A stretch of DNA of 64,000 nt from Kitasatospora sp. NBC_01250 (GCF_036226465.1 NZ_CP108476.1:8556001-8620000); one strand, 5' to 3'; shown: positions 24,726 through 33,676, counted from the stretch's first letter. Notes: generated by a model from the letters alone, not told the origin. Numbers and translations: made by a program.

Positions 24726-25736
24726 ATGAACAACCCCATCACCACGCACGACTGGAGCGGGCGCACGGTGCTTGTCACCGGTGCCGAGGGCTTCATCGGC
24801 AGCACCCTGGTCGACCTGCTGGTCGAGCGCGGTGCCCGGGTGCGGGCGCTGGTGCACTACAAGCCGTACGCCGAGCGCGGCTACCTGGCGCGCTACCTGG
24901 CCGACCCCGACAGCCCGGTGGAGCTGTTTGCCGGTGACGTCCGCGACTCGGGGCGGGTGCTGGACGCGGTGGACGGCTGTGACACCGTCTTCCACCTGGC
25001 CGCGCTCATCGGCATCCCCTACAGCTACCAGGCGCCCGAGGCGTATGTGCAGACCAACGTGGTCGGCACCCAGAACATCGCCGCCGCCTGCCTGCGCCAC
25101 GGTGCCCGCCTGGTCCACACCTCCACCAGCGAGGTCTACGGCAGCGCGATCACCGTGCCGATCAGCGAGCAGCATCCGCTGCAGCCGCAGTCGCCCTACT
25201 CGGCCTCGAAGATCGGCGCGGACATGGCGGCGCTCTCCTACTGGCACGCCTTCGAGCTGCCGGTCTCGGTGGTCCGGCCCTTCAACACCTACGGCCCGCG
25301 CCAGTCCGCCCGCGCGGTCATCCCCACCGTGCTGGCCCAACTCCACTCCGGCGCCCGCGAGGTGCGACTCGGCTCGCTCACCCCCACCCGGGACTTCACC
25401 TACGCCACCGACACCGCCGAGGGCTTCCTCGCCGTCGCCCGCGCCGACCGCACCCTCGGCGAGGTCGTCAACCTCGGCACCGGCAGCGAGGTCTCCATCG
25501 GCGACCTCGCCAAGGCACTGATCGCCGCCTCCGGACGCGACGCCGAGATCGTCGTCGACCCCAGCCGCCTGCGCCCGGGCGGCAGCGAGGTCGAACGCCT
25601 GCTCTCCGACAACACCAAGGCCCGCCGCCTGGCCGGCTGGCAGCCCCGGGTCGACCTGGCCGAGGGGCTGCAGCGGACCTCGGACTGGGTCGCCGAGCAC
25701 CTGCACCTGCTCGCCCCCGGCCGCTACCAGGTCTGA
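24726..25736 (+). CDS. LegB-type sugar-nucleotide 4,6-dehydratase (extended SDR)
   Basis: Protein of 336 residues. Rossmann motif GAEGFIG at 19-25, catalytic 'TSTSEVYG' at 132-139 and Y158-x3-K162 in 'QSPYSASKIGAD'. 'FHLAALIGIPYSY', 'RPFNTYGPRQSARAVIP' and 'LGSLTPTRDF' are closest to LegB, the UDP-GlcNAc 4,6-dehydratase of legionaminic-acid-type pathways. No LegC aminotransferase, LegI synthase or LegF cytidylyltransferase lies nearby. The keto-sugar product may feed another glycan. Start ATG 24726 follows the MurG-like stop by 35 bp; same operon. Weak Shine-Dalgarno (GGAG at 24717). Confidence 0.82.
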   Translation: MNNPITTHDWSGRTVLVTGAEGFIGSTLVDLLVERGARVRALVHYKPYAERGYLARYLADPDSPVELFAGDVRDSGRVLDAVDGCDTVFHLAALIGIPYSYQAPEAYVQTNVVGTQNIAAACLRHGARLVHTSTSEVYGSAITVPISEQHPLQPQSPYSASKIGADMAALSYWHAFELPVSVVRPFNTYGPRQSARAVIPTVLAQLHSGAREVRLGSLTPTRDFTYATDTAEGFLAVARADRTLGEVVNLGTGSEVSIGDLAKALIAASGRDAEIVVDPSRLRPGGSEVERLLSDNTKARRLAGWQPRVDLAEGLQRTSDWVAEHLHLLAPGRYQV

Positions 25737-25856
25737 GCCGACGCCAGGGGGAGCGGGGTGCCATCACCAGCACCTCGCTCCCTCGGCCGGTGGGCGAGCG
25801 GTCCGGCCCACCGCGCTGTGCAGGCCGGACCGGTCGACGAACGAGGATGGGCGGGC

Positions 25857-27239
25857 ATGACGAACACACCAGCGAGCGCCTCGGGCGGCAGGCACCGTGT
25901 GCACCGCGGTACGCAGAGCGCCGAGGCGGGCGGTGGCCGGGCGGCGGCGCGCAGGAGCAGGAGGAAACCCAGGCGCCGGGGCCTGCGGATCCTGGCCTGC
26001 ACCACGGCCGGCCTGGTCCTGGTGACCGCTGGGGCCTTCGGCTACCTCTACGAGAAGCTGAACGGCAACATCAAGCACGCGCCGCTCTTCGCCGGCACCT
26101 CGGGCGACGCGGGACACGAGAAGCCCGACGCCTTCGGCCGCACCCCGATCAACATCCTGCTGATCGGCTCCGACAGCCGTGACAACGCGGCCGACTGTGC
26201 GATCGGCGGCGACTGCGGCCCCGGCGCCAACGCCGACGTCCAGATGGTGCTGCACGTCTCGGCGGACCGCAGCAACGCCACGGTGCTGAGCATCCCGCGC
26301 GACACCATGACCGACCTGCCGGCCTGCACCGACAGCCAGAAGAAGACCTCGATGAAGGCGCGGTTCGGGCAGATCAACAGCACCCTGGACTACGGGCCGG
26401 GCTGCGCGGTGGCCGCCGTGCACCAGGTGACCGGCATACCCATCGACCACTTCATGATGGTCGACTTCACCGGCGTCGTGCAGATGTCGGACGCGATCGG
26501 CGGCGTGCCCGTCTGCGTGAGTGACAACGTCTACGATCCCGACTCGCACCTCAAGCTGACGAAGGGCACCCACACCCTCCAGGGCATGTCCGCGCTGCAG
26601 TTCGTCCGCACGCGCCACGGCTTCGGTGACGGCGGCGACCTGGAGCGCACGGTGGCCCAGCACATGTTCCTCGGCTCGATGGTCCGCCAGCTCAAGAGCG
26701 CCGGGACCATGACCAACCCGGCCGCCGTCCTCTCGCTGGCGAACGCCGCCACCAAGGCGCTGACGGTCGATGACGGCCTCAAGAGCATCACGCAGTTGGT
26801 GGGCCTGGCGGACGACCTCAACAAGGTGCCCATGGACCGGATCACCTTCGCCACCATGCAGAACCAGCCCGACCCCTCGAATCCCAACCGCGTCCTGGTC
26901 TCCCCGGCCGCGAAGAACCTCTTCACCACGATCATCAACGACCAGCCGCTGACCACCGGCAGCGGAGACGACTCCGCCGCCGCGACCCAGGCCCCCTCCA
27001 CGGCGACCACCCCCACCGCCGAGCCCTCCGCCGTGCCACCGTCCGCACCCTTCACCCCCTCAGCGCCCGCACCGGTCGACCCCCGGACGGCGCTGAGCAG
27101 CGCCAACCCCGCGACTGCCGACGACTCCAGCGGCTGCGCCCAGGTCAGCACCTTCCGAACCGCCAACCTGGACGGCATCCCCATGACACCCACCGAGGCA
27201 TTCGCGAAGAGTCCGGATGTGCCCGACTCGGCGCCCTGA
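25857..27239 (+). CDS. LytR-CpsA-Psr (LCP) family glycopolymer transferase
   Basis: Protein of 460 residues. Short cytoplasmic basic region (to about 40), one membrane anchor (about 43-65), extracellular LCP domain (about 95-250) with conserved Asp/Arg residues in 'LLIGSDSRDN', 'SIPRDTMTDLP' and 'FVRTRHGFGDGGDLER', then a linker and a Ser/Thr/Pro/Ala-rich tail (from about 365). LCP enzymes attach wall polymers carried on polyprenyl phosphate to peptidoglycan. Together with the MurG-like and LegB-like genes just upstream (120-bp gap) this suggests assembly and attachment of a modified wall glycan. Confidence 0.92.
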   Translation: MTNTPASASGGRHRVHRGTQSAEAGGGRAAARRSRRKPRRRGLRILACTTAGLVLVTAGAFGYLYEKLNGNIKHAPLFAGTSGDAGHEKPDAFGRTPINILLIGSDSRDNAADCAIGGDCGPGANADVQMVLHVSADRSNATVLSIPRDTMTDLPACTDSQKKTSMKARFGQINSTLDYGPGCAVAAVHQVTGIPIDHFMMVDFTGVVQMSDAIGGVPVCVSDNVYDPDSHLKLTKGTHTLQGMSALQFVRTRHGFGDGGDLERTVAQHMFLGSMVRQLKSAGTMTNPAAVLSLANAATKALTVDDGLKSITQLVGLADDLNKVPMDRITFATMQNQPDPSNPNRVLVSPAAKNLFTTIINDQPLTTGSGDDSAAATQAPSTATTPTAEPSAVPPSAPFTPSAPAPVDPRTALSSANPATADDSSGCAQVSTFRTANLDGIPMTPTEAFAKSPDVPDSAP

Positions 27240-27461
27240 TCGGCGTTGGGCCTCCCGTCCGGCGACCGGGGGTTTCCTGCCCCGCGATGGCCGGACCGGG
27301 CACCAGGGGGTGGGTGGATCGGCGGTGTGGACGGGCGGACCTGGGGCAGCCGGGAACGGATTCGCGTGGAGCTGCGTCCCGATAAGGGAAGAACAGACCC
27401 AGATGTCCTGAAAAGGGCACCACTGTGCCGGTGGCCTGCAGAAGTGGAGAGAAGACACACC

Positions 27462-27530
27462 ATGGATACGCCTCCGGGCCGCCGTGGAGTGCTCGCGCCC
27501 GAGCGATCCGACTCCGCACACCGGTACTGA
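27462..27530 (+). CDS. 22-codon leader ORF upstream of DD-carboxypeptidase gene
   Basis: ATG 27462 follows GGAGAGAAG at good spacing and the frame ends at TGA 27528-27530, giving a 22-residue peptide rich in Arg and Pro. Its stop codon (TGAGGAGGAG) overlaps the ribosome site of the carboxypeptidase gene, which starts at 27547. This layout allows translational coupling or attenuation. Whether it is translated is not known. Confidence 0.4.
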   Translation: MDTPPGRRGVLAPERSDSAHRY

Positions 27531-27546
27531 GGAGGAGCAGACAACC

Positions 27547-28902
27547 ATGGCGAACGACCTTTTCGGCGCCCACGGCTCGTCGGAGCCTGCCGTGTCGAGG
27601 GACAGCGGGAGTCCCGGCTGCACGAACGCGCCGCGCCGGACCGCACGGCGCGGGCTGGTGCGGAGGGCCGCGATCTACGGGGCACCGGTGGTGGCACTGG
27701 GTACCGCTCTCTGGGTCGTCCAGGAGCTGCGGCCCCTCCCGGCCCTGGCCCTGGTGGGTGATGACGCGCAGTCGTCGTTCTCGTTCCCGGGCGACGCGTT
27801 CTCCCCGCCGTGGCCGGAGCACGGGCAGGCCGCGGTCACCGTCGCCGGGTCGGGCACCGTCGGAGCCTTCGGCGAGCAGAAGCCCGTTCCCACCGCCAGC
27901 GTGGCCAAGGTCATGACGGCCTACATAGTGCTGCGGGACCACCCCCTGAAGGACAGGGACGACAGCGGGCGGCAGATCACGGTCGACGCGAAGGCGGTTC
28001 AGGAGGGCACGGCGAAGGACGAGTCGCGCATCGAGGGACTCACGGTGGGACAGCAGTTCAGCGAGCAGGACATGCTCAGGATGCTGATGATCCCCTCGGG
28101 CAACAACGTCGCCCGGCTGCTCGCGCGCTGGGACACCGCCTCCGACTCCGAGACGGCCTTCGTCACGAAGATGAACGACACCGCGCGGGAGCTGGGACTG
28201 GCGAACACGACCTACACCGATCCGAGCGGCCTGGACCAGGGAACCGTCAGCACCGCGGTCGACCAGTTGAAGCTGGCCGAGGCGGTGATGAAGTTCGATG
28301 CCTTCCGCCAGGTCGTCGCCATGCCCAACGCCGACATTCCGGGCCTTCCCCAGCGGATCAACAACAACAACGACCGTCTCCTCCTGTCCGGTTCGAGCGT
28401 GCGGGGGATCAAGACCGGCTCCAACACCGCGGCCGGCGGAACCCTCTCCTGGGCGGCCTACAAGACGGTGGCCGGGAAGGACCGGCTGATCCTCGGCACC
28501 ATGCTGGACCAGCACGTCCAAGGAGCCGATCCCTACGGCTCCAACAGCCTCGTCCTGGTCCAGGACAACAGCAAGAAGATCATCGACGCTGTCCGCAACG
28601 CCCTGACATCGGCCACCGTCATCAGGAAGGGCCAGGTCGTCGGCTACATCGACGACAAGCTGGGCGGCCGGACACCGGTCGCCGCGACCGAGGACCTCAA
28701 CGCGGTCGGGACTCCCGGCCAACAGCTGGGCGTCACGCTCGGCGACCACGGCACACCCCCGCCACACGGAGCGAAAGCCGGCACCACGGTCGGTGCGGTG
28801 ACGGTGGGCAGCGGACCGGACGCCCCGACCGTACCGATCGCCCTGGTGAAAGACCTTCCCGCACCGTCCTTCACGGCACGACTGACGCGCGTACGGGCCT
28901 GA
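27547..28902 (+). CDS. D-alanyl-D-alanine carboxypeptidase (peptidase S11)
   Basis: Protein of 451 residues. All three penicillin-binding motifs are present: S118-V-A-K121, S184-G-N186 and K289-T-G291. An N-terminal membrane anchor or uncleaved signal lies at about 38-58. Domain order and extra C-terminal region (from about 330) fit DacA-like low-mass PBPs of streptomycetes. It trims the terminal D-Ala from peptidoglycan stem peptides outside the membrane and is inhibited by beta-lactams. ATG 27547 has GAGGAGGAG. It closes the envelope cluster, 307 bp after the LCP gene, with its own leader ORF. Confidence 0.92.
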   Translation: MANDLFGAHGSSEPAVSRDSGSPGCTNAPRRTARRGLVRRAAIYGAPVVALGTALWVVQELRPLPALALVGDDAQSSFSFPGDAFSPPWPEHGQAAVTVAGSGTVGAFGEQKPVPTASVAKVMTAYIVLRDHPLKDRDDSGRQITVDAKAVQEGTAKDESRIEGLTVGQQFSEQDMLRMLMIPSGNNVARLLARWDTASDSETAFVTKMNDTARELGLANTTYTDPSGLDQGTVSTAVDQLKLAEAVMKFDAFRQVVAMPNADIPGLPQRINNNNDRLLLSGSSVRGIKTGSNTAAGGTLSWAAYKTVAGKDRLILGTMLDQHVQGADPYGSNSLVLVQDNSKKIIDAVRNALTSATVIRKGQVVGYIDDKLGGRTPVAATEDLNAVGTPGQQLGVTLGDHGTPPPHGAKAGTTVGAVTVGSGPDAPTVPIALVKDLPAPSFTARLTRVRA

Positions 28903-29091
28903 CGCCGGCCCTGATCCCGGCCGCGGACCGCCGAACCGTCCGGCCGACGGTCGCTTCAGGCGCCGGGTCGGCCGATCGGGGGAGGGCCGCCTGCGGGGTG
29001 GGCGGGTTCGATGGATGGCACGGTCAATCGCCCGGGAGGCGTGCGGCGCATCCCTGGCCCGTTTCCCGGAGCCGGACGAAGGGACGGGCCG

Positions 29092-30363
29092 ATGCTGAAG
29101 GCACTGCGGGCCGGTGGCCTGTTCGACGGAACGACGGCGCTGGGGCCCGGCACGGTGCTGGTCGAGGACGGCCGGATCAAGGCCGTCGACACGACCGGTG
29201 CCCGGCCCCCGGAGGGTGCCGAGGTCATCGACCACGGCGCGGACGCGTGGATCCTGCCGGGGCTGATCGACACCCATGTTCATCTCGTCTTCGATGCCGG
29301 CGACGCCCCGGTCGACCATCTCGCGGCGCGCGACGACGACGCCGTGCTGGCCGGGATGCGGCGGGCGGCCGCGCGGGCGCTGGCGGCGGGCATCACGACG
29401 GTGCGTGATCTGGGGGACCGCGGCTATCTGGCGCTGAGACTGCGTGAGGAGGCCGCCGCCCGGCCGTACGTGCAGCCCCACATCGTCGCGGCGGGTCCGC
29501 CGATCACCAGCCCGGGCGGCCACTGCCACTTCCTGGGCGGCGAGGCCTGGGGGCGCGAGGCGCTGGTCGCCGCGGTCCGGGAACGCCACGAGCGCGGCTG
29601 CGAGGTGGTCAAGGTCATGGCCAGCGGCGGCCACATGACGCCTGGCACCTTCATGCACCTGCCCCAGTACCCGACCGAGGACCTGCGCGCCGTGGTCGAC
29701 GAGGCCCACCGCCTCGGCATGAGGACCGCCACCCACGTGCACTCCGCCGAAGCGACCGCCCGGGTGCTGGACGCCGGGTTCGACACCCTCGAACACCTGA
29801 CGTTCTTCACCGAGGACGGTCCCCGCCCCACGTCCCCCCTGGTGGAACGGGTCATCGGCAGCGGTGCGACGGTGAGTCTCACGGTCGGGAGGCTGCCGGG
29901 CGAGCCGCTCTCTCCCCTGCTGACCGAATGTCTGCGCCGACTCTGCCCCACCTGGGCCCGACTGCACCGCGCGGGCGTTGCGATCACGGCGGGAACCGAC
30001 GCGGGCATCTGCCGCTACAAGCCCCACGACGTCCTCCCGTACGCGGTGACCGATCTCGCGGGTCCCATCGGCATGACCCCGGCCCAGGCGCTGGCCGCCG
30101 TCACGTCGGTCGCCGCCGCGGCCTGCGCGCTGACCGGCGTCAAGGGCTGTCTGAAGGCCGGGGCCGACGCGGACCTCCTGGTCGTCGGTGGCAACCCCCT
30201 GCACGACCTCACCGCCCTGCGGGACGTGCGCTGCGTCTACCGCATCGGCCACCAGGCCGACTCCGTCAGGGCTCGGCCGGCGGCCGGCGGCGGGCGACCG
30301 GGCGCGTGCGGCGGGGGGCCTGGGCCGCGGCGTCCACGTGGGGTGCGGGTGAGGTGCCGGTAA
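29092..30363 (+). CDS. Metal-dependent amidohydrolase (imidazolonepropionase/prolidase-like)
   Basis: Protein of 423 residues. 'LPGLIDTHVHLVFD' gives the metal-binding HxH, 'VVKVMASGGH' the bridging Lys region, 'THVHSAEAT' and 'TLEHLTFF' the two further histidines, and 'ITAGTDAGI' the catalytic Asp. N- and C-terminal beta segments complete the composite domain; 'ADLLVVGGNPLHDL' is the usual end. These enzymes hydrolyse cyclic amides, aminoacyl-proline or carboxypeptide bonds. ATG 29092 has AAGGGA. The last 35 residues are low-complexity Gly/Arg. It precedes the GntR gene by 58 bp; substrate unknown. Confidence 0.88.
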   Translation: MLKALRAGGLFDGTTALGPGTVLVEDGRIKAVDTTGARPPEGAEVIDHGADAWILPGLIDTHVHLVFDAGDAPVDHLAARDDDAVLAGMRRAAARALAAGITTVRDLGDRGYLALRLREEAAARPYVQPHIVAAGPPITSPGGHCHFLGGEAWGREALVAAVRERHERGCEVVKVMASGGHMTPGTFMHLPQYPTEDLRAVVDEAHRLGMRTATHVHSAEATARVLDAGFDTLEHLTFFTEDGPRPTSPLVERVIGSGATVSLTVGRLPGEPLSPLLTECLRRLCPTWARLHRAGVAITAGTDAGICRYKPHDVLPYAVTDLAGPIGMTPAQALAAVTSVAAAACALTGVKGCLKAGADADLLVVGGNPLHDLTALRDVRCVYRIGHQADSVRARPAAGGGRPGACGGGPGPRRPRGVRVRCR

Positions 30364-30407
30364 CGAACCGTTCACGCCGCTCGGGCTCTTGGGAAACAAG
30401 CGGTTCC

Positions 30408-30413
30408 TAGCGT
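30408..30413 (+). promoter_or_regulatory. TAGCGT -10 element giving a likely leaderless GntR mRNA
   Basis: TAGCGT ends 8 bp before ATG 30422, so transcription would begin at or within a base or two of the start codon. No Shine-Dalgarno is visible. Same -10 as the USP promoters at 4988 and 8856. Confidence 0.5.
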
Positions 30414-30421
30414 GTCCGTTC

Positions 30422-31165
30422 ATGGATGCGACGCTGTATACGCCTTCGGACACCGCGCCGGATGCGGGGGTGCTGCCCGCGCCCTCACTGCGTGAGACGG
30501 TCTACGCGAAACTCCGCACGGCCGTGCTCGACGGCGAGTTCGGCGTGCGCGAGAGGCTGGCCGAAGTGCGGCTCGCGGCACGGTTCGGGGTGTCACGCAC
30601 CCCGGTGCGCGAGGCACTGGCGCGGCTGGTGTCCGACGGGCTGATCGAGCGGGCAGACGGCGGCTTCTTCGTCACCGTGCCCAACCTCGCGCGGCTGAAG
30701 GACTTCTACGAGCTCCGGGTCACCCTGGAACTGCGCGGCGTCGCGCGGGCGATCGAGGACCCCTCGGTCCGGCACGATCCGGCGGTCATCGCGGCCGAGT
30801 TGGACCGCTGGTACGCGATGCGGGAGAGCCCCCCGGCGCCCGACCCGCGGTTCGTCGTGCAGGACGAGCGCTTCCACGCCGAACTCTCCCGCGCCTCCGG
30901 CAACCCCGCGCTCACCGACGCCCTGGTGGCGGTCGGCGAGCGCATCCGCCGGGTGCGGATGTACGACTTCCTCACCCCCGACCGTGTCGGGACGACCATT
31001 GCCGAGCACATCGGGATCATGGAGCTCGTCCGCGACGGACACCTCGACGAGGGCTACCGGGCCCTGCACGCCCACGTCGGCGACTCGATGGCCGTGGTGC
31101 TGGAACGCGCCCAGCGCGCCATGACCCAGATGGCCGTGCACGCCGACCGCCTGTGCCACCCATGA
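30422..31165 (+). CDS. GntR-family (FCD/FadR-type) transcriptional regulator
   Basis: Protein of 247 residues. Winged HTH at about 22-85 ('LAEVRLAARFGVSRTPVREALARL') and an all-helical FCD ligand domain at about 92-230 with metal-site histidines typical of FCD regulators ('ERFHAELSRASGNP', 'EHIGIMELVRDG'). FCD members bind small carboxylates. Leaderless start at 30422. It sits between the amidohydrolase gene and a truncated biotin carboxylase on the same strand; control of one of these is likely but cannot be read from an operator. Confidence 0.9.
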   Translation: MDATLYTPSDTAPDAGVLPAPSLRETVYAKLRTAVLDGEFGVRERLAEVRLAARFGVSRTPVREALARLVSDGLIERADGGFFVTVPNLARLKDFYELRVTLELRGVARAIEDPSVRHDPAVIAAELDRWYAMRESPPAPDPRFVVQDERFHAELSRASGNPALTDALVAVGERIRRVRMYDFLTPDRVGTTIAEHIGIMELVRDGHLDEGYRALHAHVGDSMAVVLERAQRAMTQMAVHADRLCHP

Positions 31166-31216
31166 AGCGGCCGTCTGCTCGCTGTGCCTGAGCACCGACA
31201 AGGCCGGCGACCACGT

Positions 31217-31280
31217 GCTGCCCGCACAGCCGACCACCGGCTGACCCCGCTGCCCGCACAGCCGATCACCGTCTGACCCC
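31217..31280. repeat. 32-bp tandem duplication
   Basis: Two consecutive 32-bp copies (31217-31248 and 31249-31280) beginning GCTGCCCGCACAGCCGA and differing at two positions, between the GntR gene and the biotin-carboxylase fragment. Confidence 0.8.
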
Positions 31281-31338
31281 GAGACACCGGCGGCGCGTCA
31301 ACCGCCGCCCTGTCGCCCCCTGCGGAGGAGCCGCCATC

Positions 31339-32118
31339 GTGTTCGACACCTTGCTCGTAGCCAACCGCGGCGAGATCGCCTGCCGCATCCTGCGCAGCGC
31401 ACACGCCCTGGGGTTGCGCACGGTGGCGGTGTACTCCGACGCCGACCGCACCGCCCCGCACGTCCGCATGGCCGACGAGGCCGTACGACTCGGCCCGGCC
31501 CCCGCCGCCGACAGCTACCTGCGCGCCGGCCTGGTCCTGGAAGCGGCCCTGGCCACCGGCGCGGGAGCGATCCACCCCGGCTACGGCTTCCTCTCCGAGA
31601 GCGCCTCCTTCGCCTCCGCGGTGGAGGCGGCCGGCCTGGTCTTCGTCGGCCCCGCCCCGGCCCAGCTGGAGGTCTTCGGCGCCAAACACAGCGCCCGGGC
31701 CGCCGCGCTCGCGGCCGGAGTTCCCCTGCTGCCCGGCAGCGGCCTGCTCGCCGACGACGCGCAGGCGCTGAGGACGGCGGAGACGATCGGCTACCCGGTC
31801 ATGCTCAAGGCCACCGGCGGCGGAGGCGGCATCGGCATGCGGGCCTGTGCCGGACCGCGGGAGCTGCGGGAGGCGTTCACCCAGGTCGCCCGCCTGGCCC
31901 AGGGCAGCTTCGGTGACGGTGGGGTCTTCCTGGAGCGGTACGTCGACGGCGCCCGCCACGTCGAGGTGCAGGTCTTCGGCGACGGCACCGGCGGGATCGC
32001 CGTGCTCGGCGACCGCGACTGCTCCCTGCAGCGCCGCCACCAGAAGGTCCTGGAGGAAGCCCCGGCACCGGACCTCCCCTCCCACGTCAGGGACCGACTA
32101 AACTGTCGGCGCGGATGA
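31339..32118 (+). pseudogene. Biotin carboxylase / acyl-CoA carboxylase alpha subunit, truncated
   Basis: 259 codons from GTG 31339 (GGAGGA upstream). 'LLVANRGEIACRILRSA', 'HPGYGFLSES', the ATP-grasp glycine loop 'ATGGGGGIGMRA' and 'DRDCSLQRRHQKVLEEAPAP' are perfect biotin-carboxylase motifs, so codons 1 to about 253 are good sequence. The homology then stops near 32100 at the edge of a transposase fragment and the frame ends 15 bp later. The second half of the catalytic domain (including the conserved Arg-x-x-x-Glu region) and any biotin domain are missing. The usual length is 450 residues or more, so it should be inactive. Confidence 0.85.
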
Positions 32119-32242
32119 GGATCGGGGTGCCGCGGCGGTGGGCGTCGGGAATCTGCGCGAGGGCCGCGTCGATGACCGTGATGTGGTCAGCTGCGGTGTT
32201 CGCTCCGGCGTTGCCGGCCCCTGAGGTGGTCAGGAGCACCAT
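32102..32242 (-). mobile_element. Fragment of IS1380-like transposase
   Basis: Forty-seven codons on the minus strand read 'SGAGNAGANTAADHITVID', 'ALAQIPDAHRRGTPILIRAD' and end at S. This is the segment before and including the second catalytic Asp (IRADS) of IS1380-family DDE transposases common in streptomycetes. Only this piece remains and no inverted terminal repeats were found. It abuts the point where the biotin carboxylase homology ends. Confidence 0.7.
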
Positions 32243-32292
32243 GTGACGGCCTGAGCAGCTCCCAGCTTTGGGGGCCCTGCCCTGACGTTCGG

Positions 32293-33504
32293 CTAGTCAC
32301 CTCGTCCCGGGGTCAAGCCCGAGGGCTGGGCCGGGAGGCGGACCTCGATGGTGGTGGGTCCGCCCGGGGTGCTGTCCACGGTGAAGCGGCCGCCCGCGCT
32401 TTCGACCCGCATGTAGTGGCTGGCCAGGCCGATGTGGCCGTCGCGCAGGCGGGACTGGATGATCGCCGGGTCGAAGCCCGCGCCGTCGTCGCGCACCGTC
32501 AGCACGGTGTCGCCGCTCTCGGGCCTGAGGGAGAGCCAGACGTTGTCGGCGGCCGCGTGTTTGACGGTGTTGTTGAGCAGTTCGCGGGCCGCGGAGTAGA
32601 GCAGCGCCTGGTCAGGGACCTCCCCGCGCGGGGTCAGCTCGTAGTGGACGGTGAAACCGCCCCGGCGGGCGGAGCGTTCGCCGAGGCTGCGCAGCGCCGC
32701 CGAGAGCCCGATGGACGCCAGGACCTGGGGGTGCAGTTCGAAGGTGACGTCGCGGATCTCCTGGACGGTGCGCCGCACTTCGGCCTCGACCCGGTCCAGC
32801 GCGGGGGAGGGCGACGCTTCCTGGGCGTCCTCCAGGTCGTGCAGCGAGGCCAGCAGGTTCTGCACGGCGCTGTCGTGCAGGGCGTCGGCCAGTTCGGTGC
32901 GTTCGCGGGTCTCGGCCGCCAGCGCGTCGCGCAGCAGCGACTCGCGGGTGTCGAGCAGTTGGCCGACCGAGGCGGCCTGACGGCGCAGCAGTTCGGCGAC
33001 CAGGACGCAGGTCAGCACGTCCCACAGCAGGTAGGCCTCGTCCACGACCACCGTCCAGCGGCCCGAGGAGGGGCCGTTGGACAGGGTGGGGATCGCCAGC
33101 ACCGCGTAGGCCAGGACGCAGATCCCGCCGAGCCAGGCCGTCACCCGCGGCAGCTGCCACAGCACGCTGGCCATCGGCAGCACGTAGTAGGCGTAGCGCA
33201 CCGCGGAGGCCTGGCCGCCGGAGAGCGCCGAGAGCGTGCCGGCCGCGACGACGTCGACGACGGCGGCTCCCACCGCGCCGCGCAGGCCGCCCGGTGGCGG
33301 CCGGTAGACGGTCACCAGTCGCACCACGGCCCACGCGGCGTAGGCCGCCAGGGTGACGTAGAACCAGACGCTCACCGCATGACCGGGCCAGTCCCAGCCG
33401 GCCAGCAGCAGCGGGACCAGGAAGGGCAGCCGCAGCCAGGCGACATAGCGGTAGGTCAGCTCGGCCATCCCGCTGAGCTGGTGATCACGCCACCGGGTCG
33501 TCAT
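32293..33504 (-). CDS. Orphan sensor histidine kinase (NarL-partner type)
   Basis: Protein of 403 residues. Five or six membrane segments fill residues about 22-178. A HisKA_3-type dimerisation helix carries His-210 in 'ADALHDSAVQNLL', and the HATPase_c domain has 'ELLNNTVKHAAADN' (N box), 'VRDDGAGFD' (G1) and 'GHIGLASHYMRVESAGG' (G2). Such kinases normally pair with a LuxR/NarL response regulator next door; none is present, the neighbours being a LysR gene and an IS remnant. The partner must be elsewhere or has been lost. Confidence 0.88.
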   Translation of the reverse strand: MTTRWRDHQLSGMAELTYRYVAWLRLPFLVPLLLAGWDWPGHAVSVWFYVTLAAYAAWAVVRLVTVYRPPPGGLRGAVGAAVVDVVAAGTLSALSGGQASAVRYAYYVLPMASVLWQLPRVTAWLGGICVLAYAVLAIPTLSNGPSSGRWTVVVDEAYLLWDVLTCVLVAELLRRQAASVGQLLDTRESLLRDALAAETRERTELADALHDSAVQNLLASLHDLEDAQEASPSPALDRVEAEVRRTVQEIRDVTFELHPQVLASIGLSAALRSLGERSARRGGFTVHYELTPRGEVPDQALLYSAARELLNNTVKHAAADNVWLSLRPESGDTVLTVRDDGAGFDPAIIQSRLRDGHIGLASHYMRVESAGGRFTVDSTPGGPTTIEVRLPAQPSGLTPGRGD

Positions 33505-33676
33505 CGCACACCAATCGGCCGGGTTCGCACGGGCACCGTGGGGCGGCCCGCCGCCGGAGCCGGCCGGTGCCGCGGCACCGGCCTCACGGTAGCGGCCCGG
33601 GCGTGGCGCGGACCGGTGGCCGGTGGCATCGGCGGTGCGTCTCGCCCGGATGGCTGTCGGATCGCACCTGCCCGGG

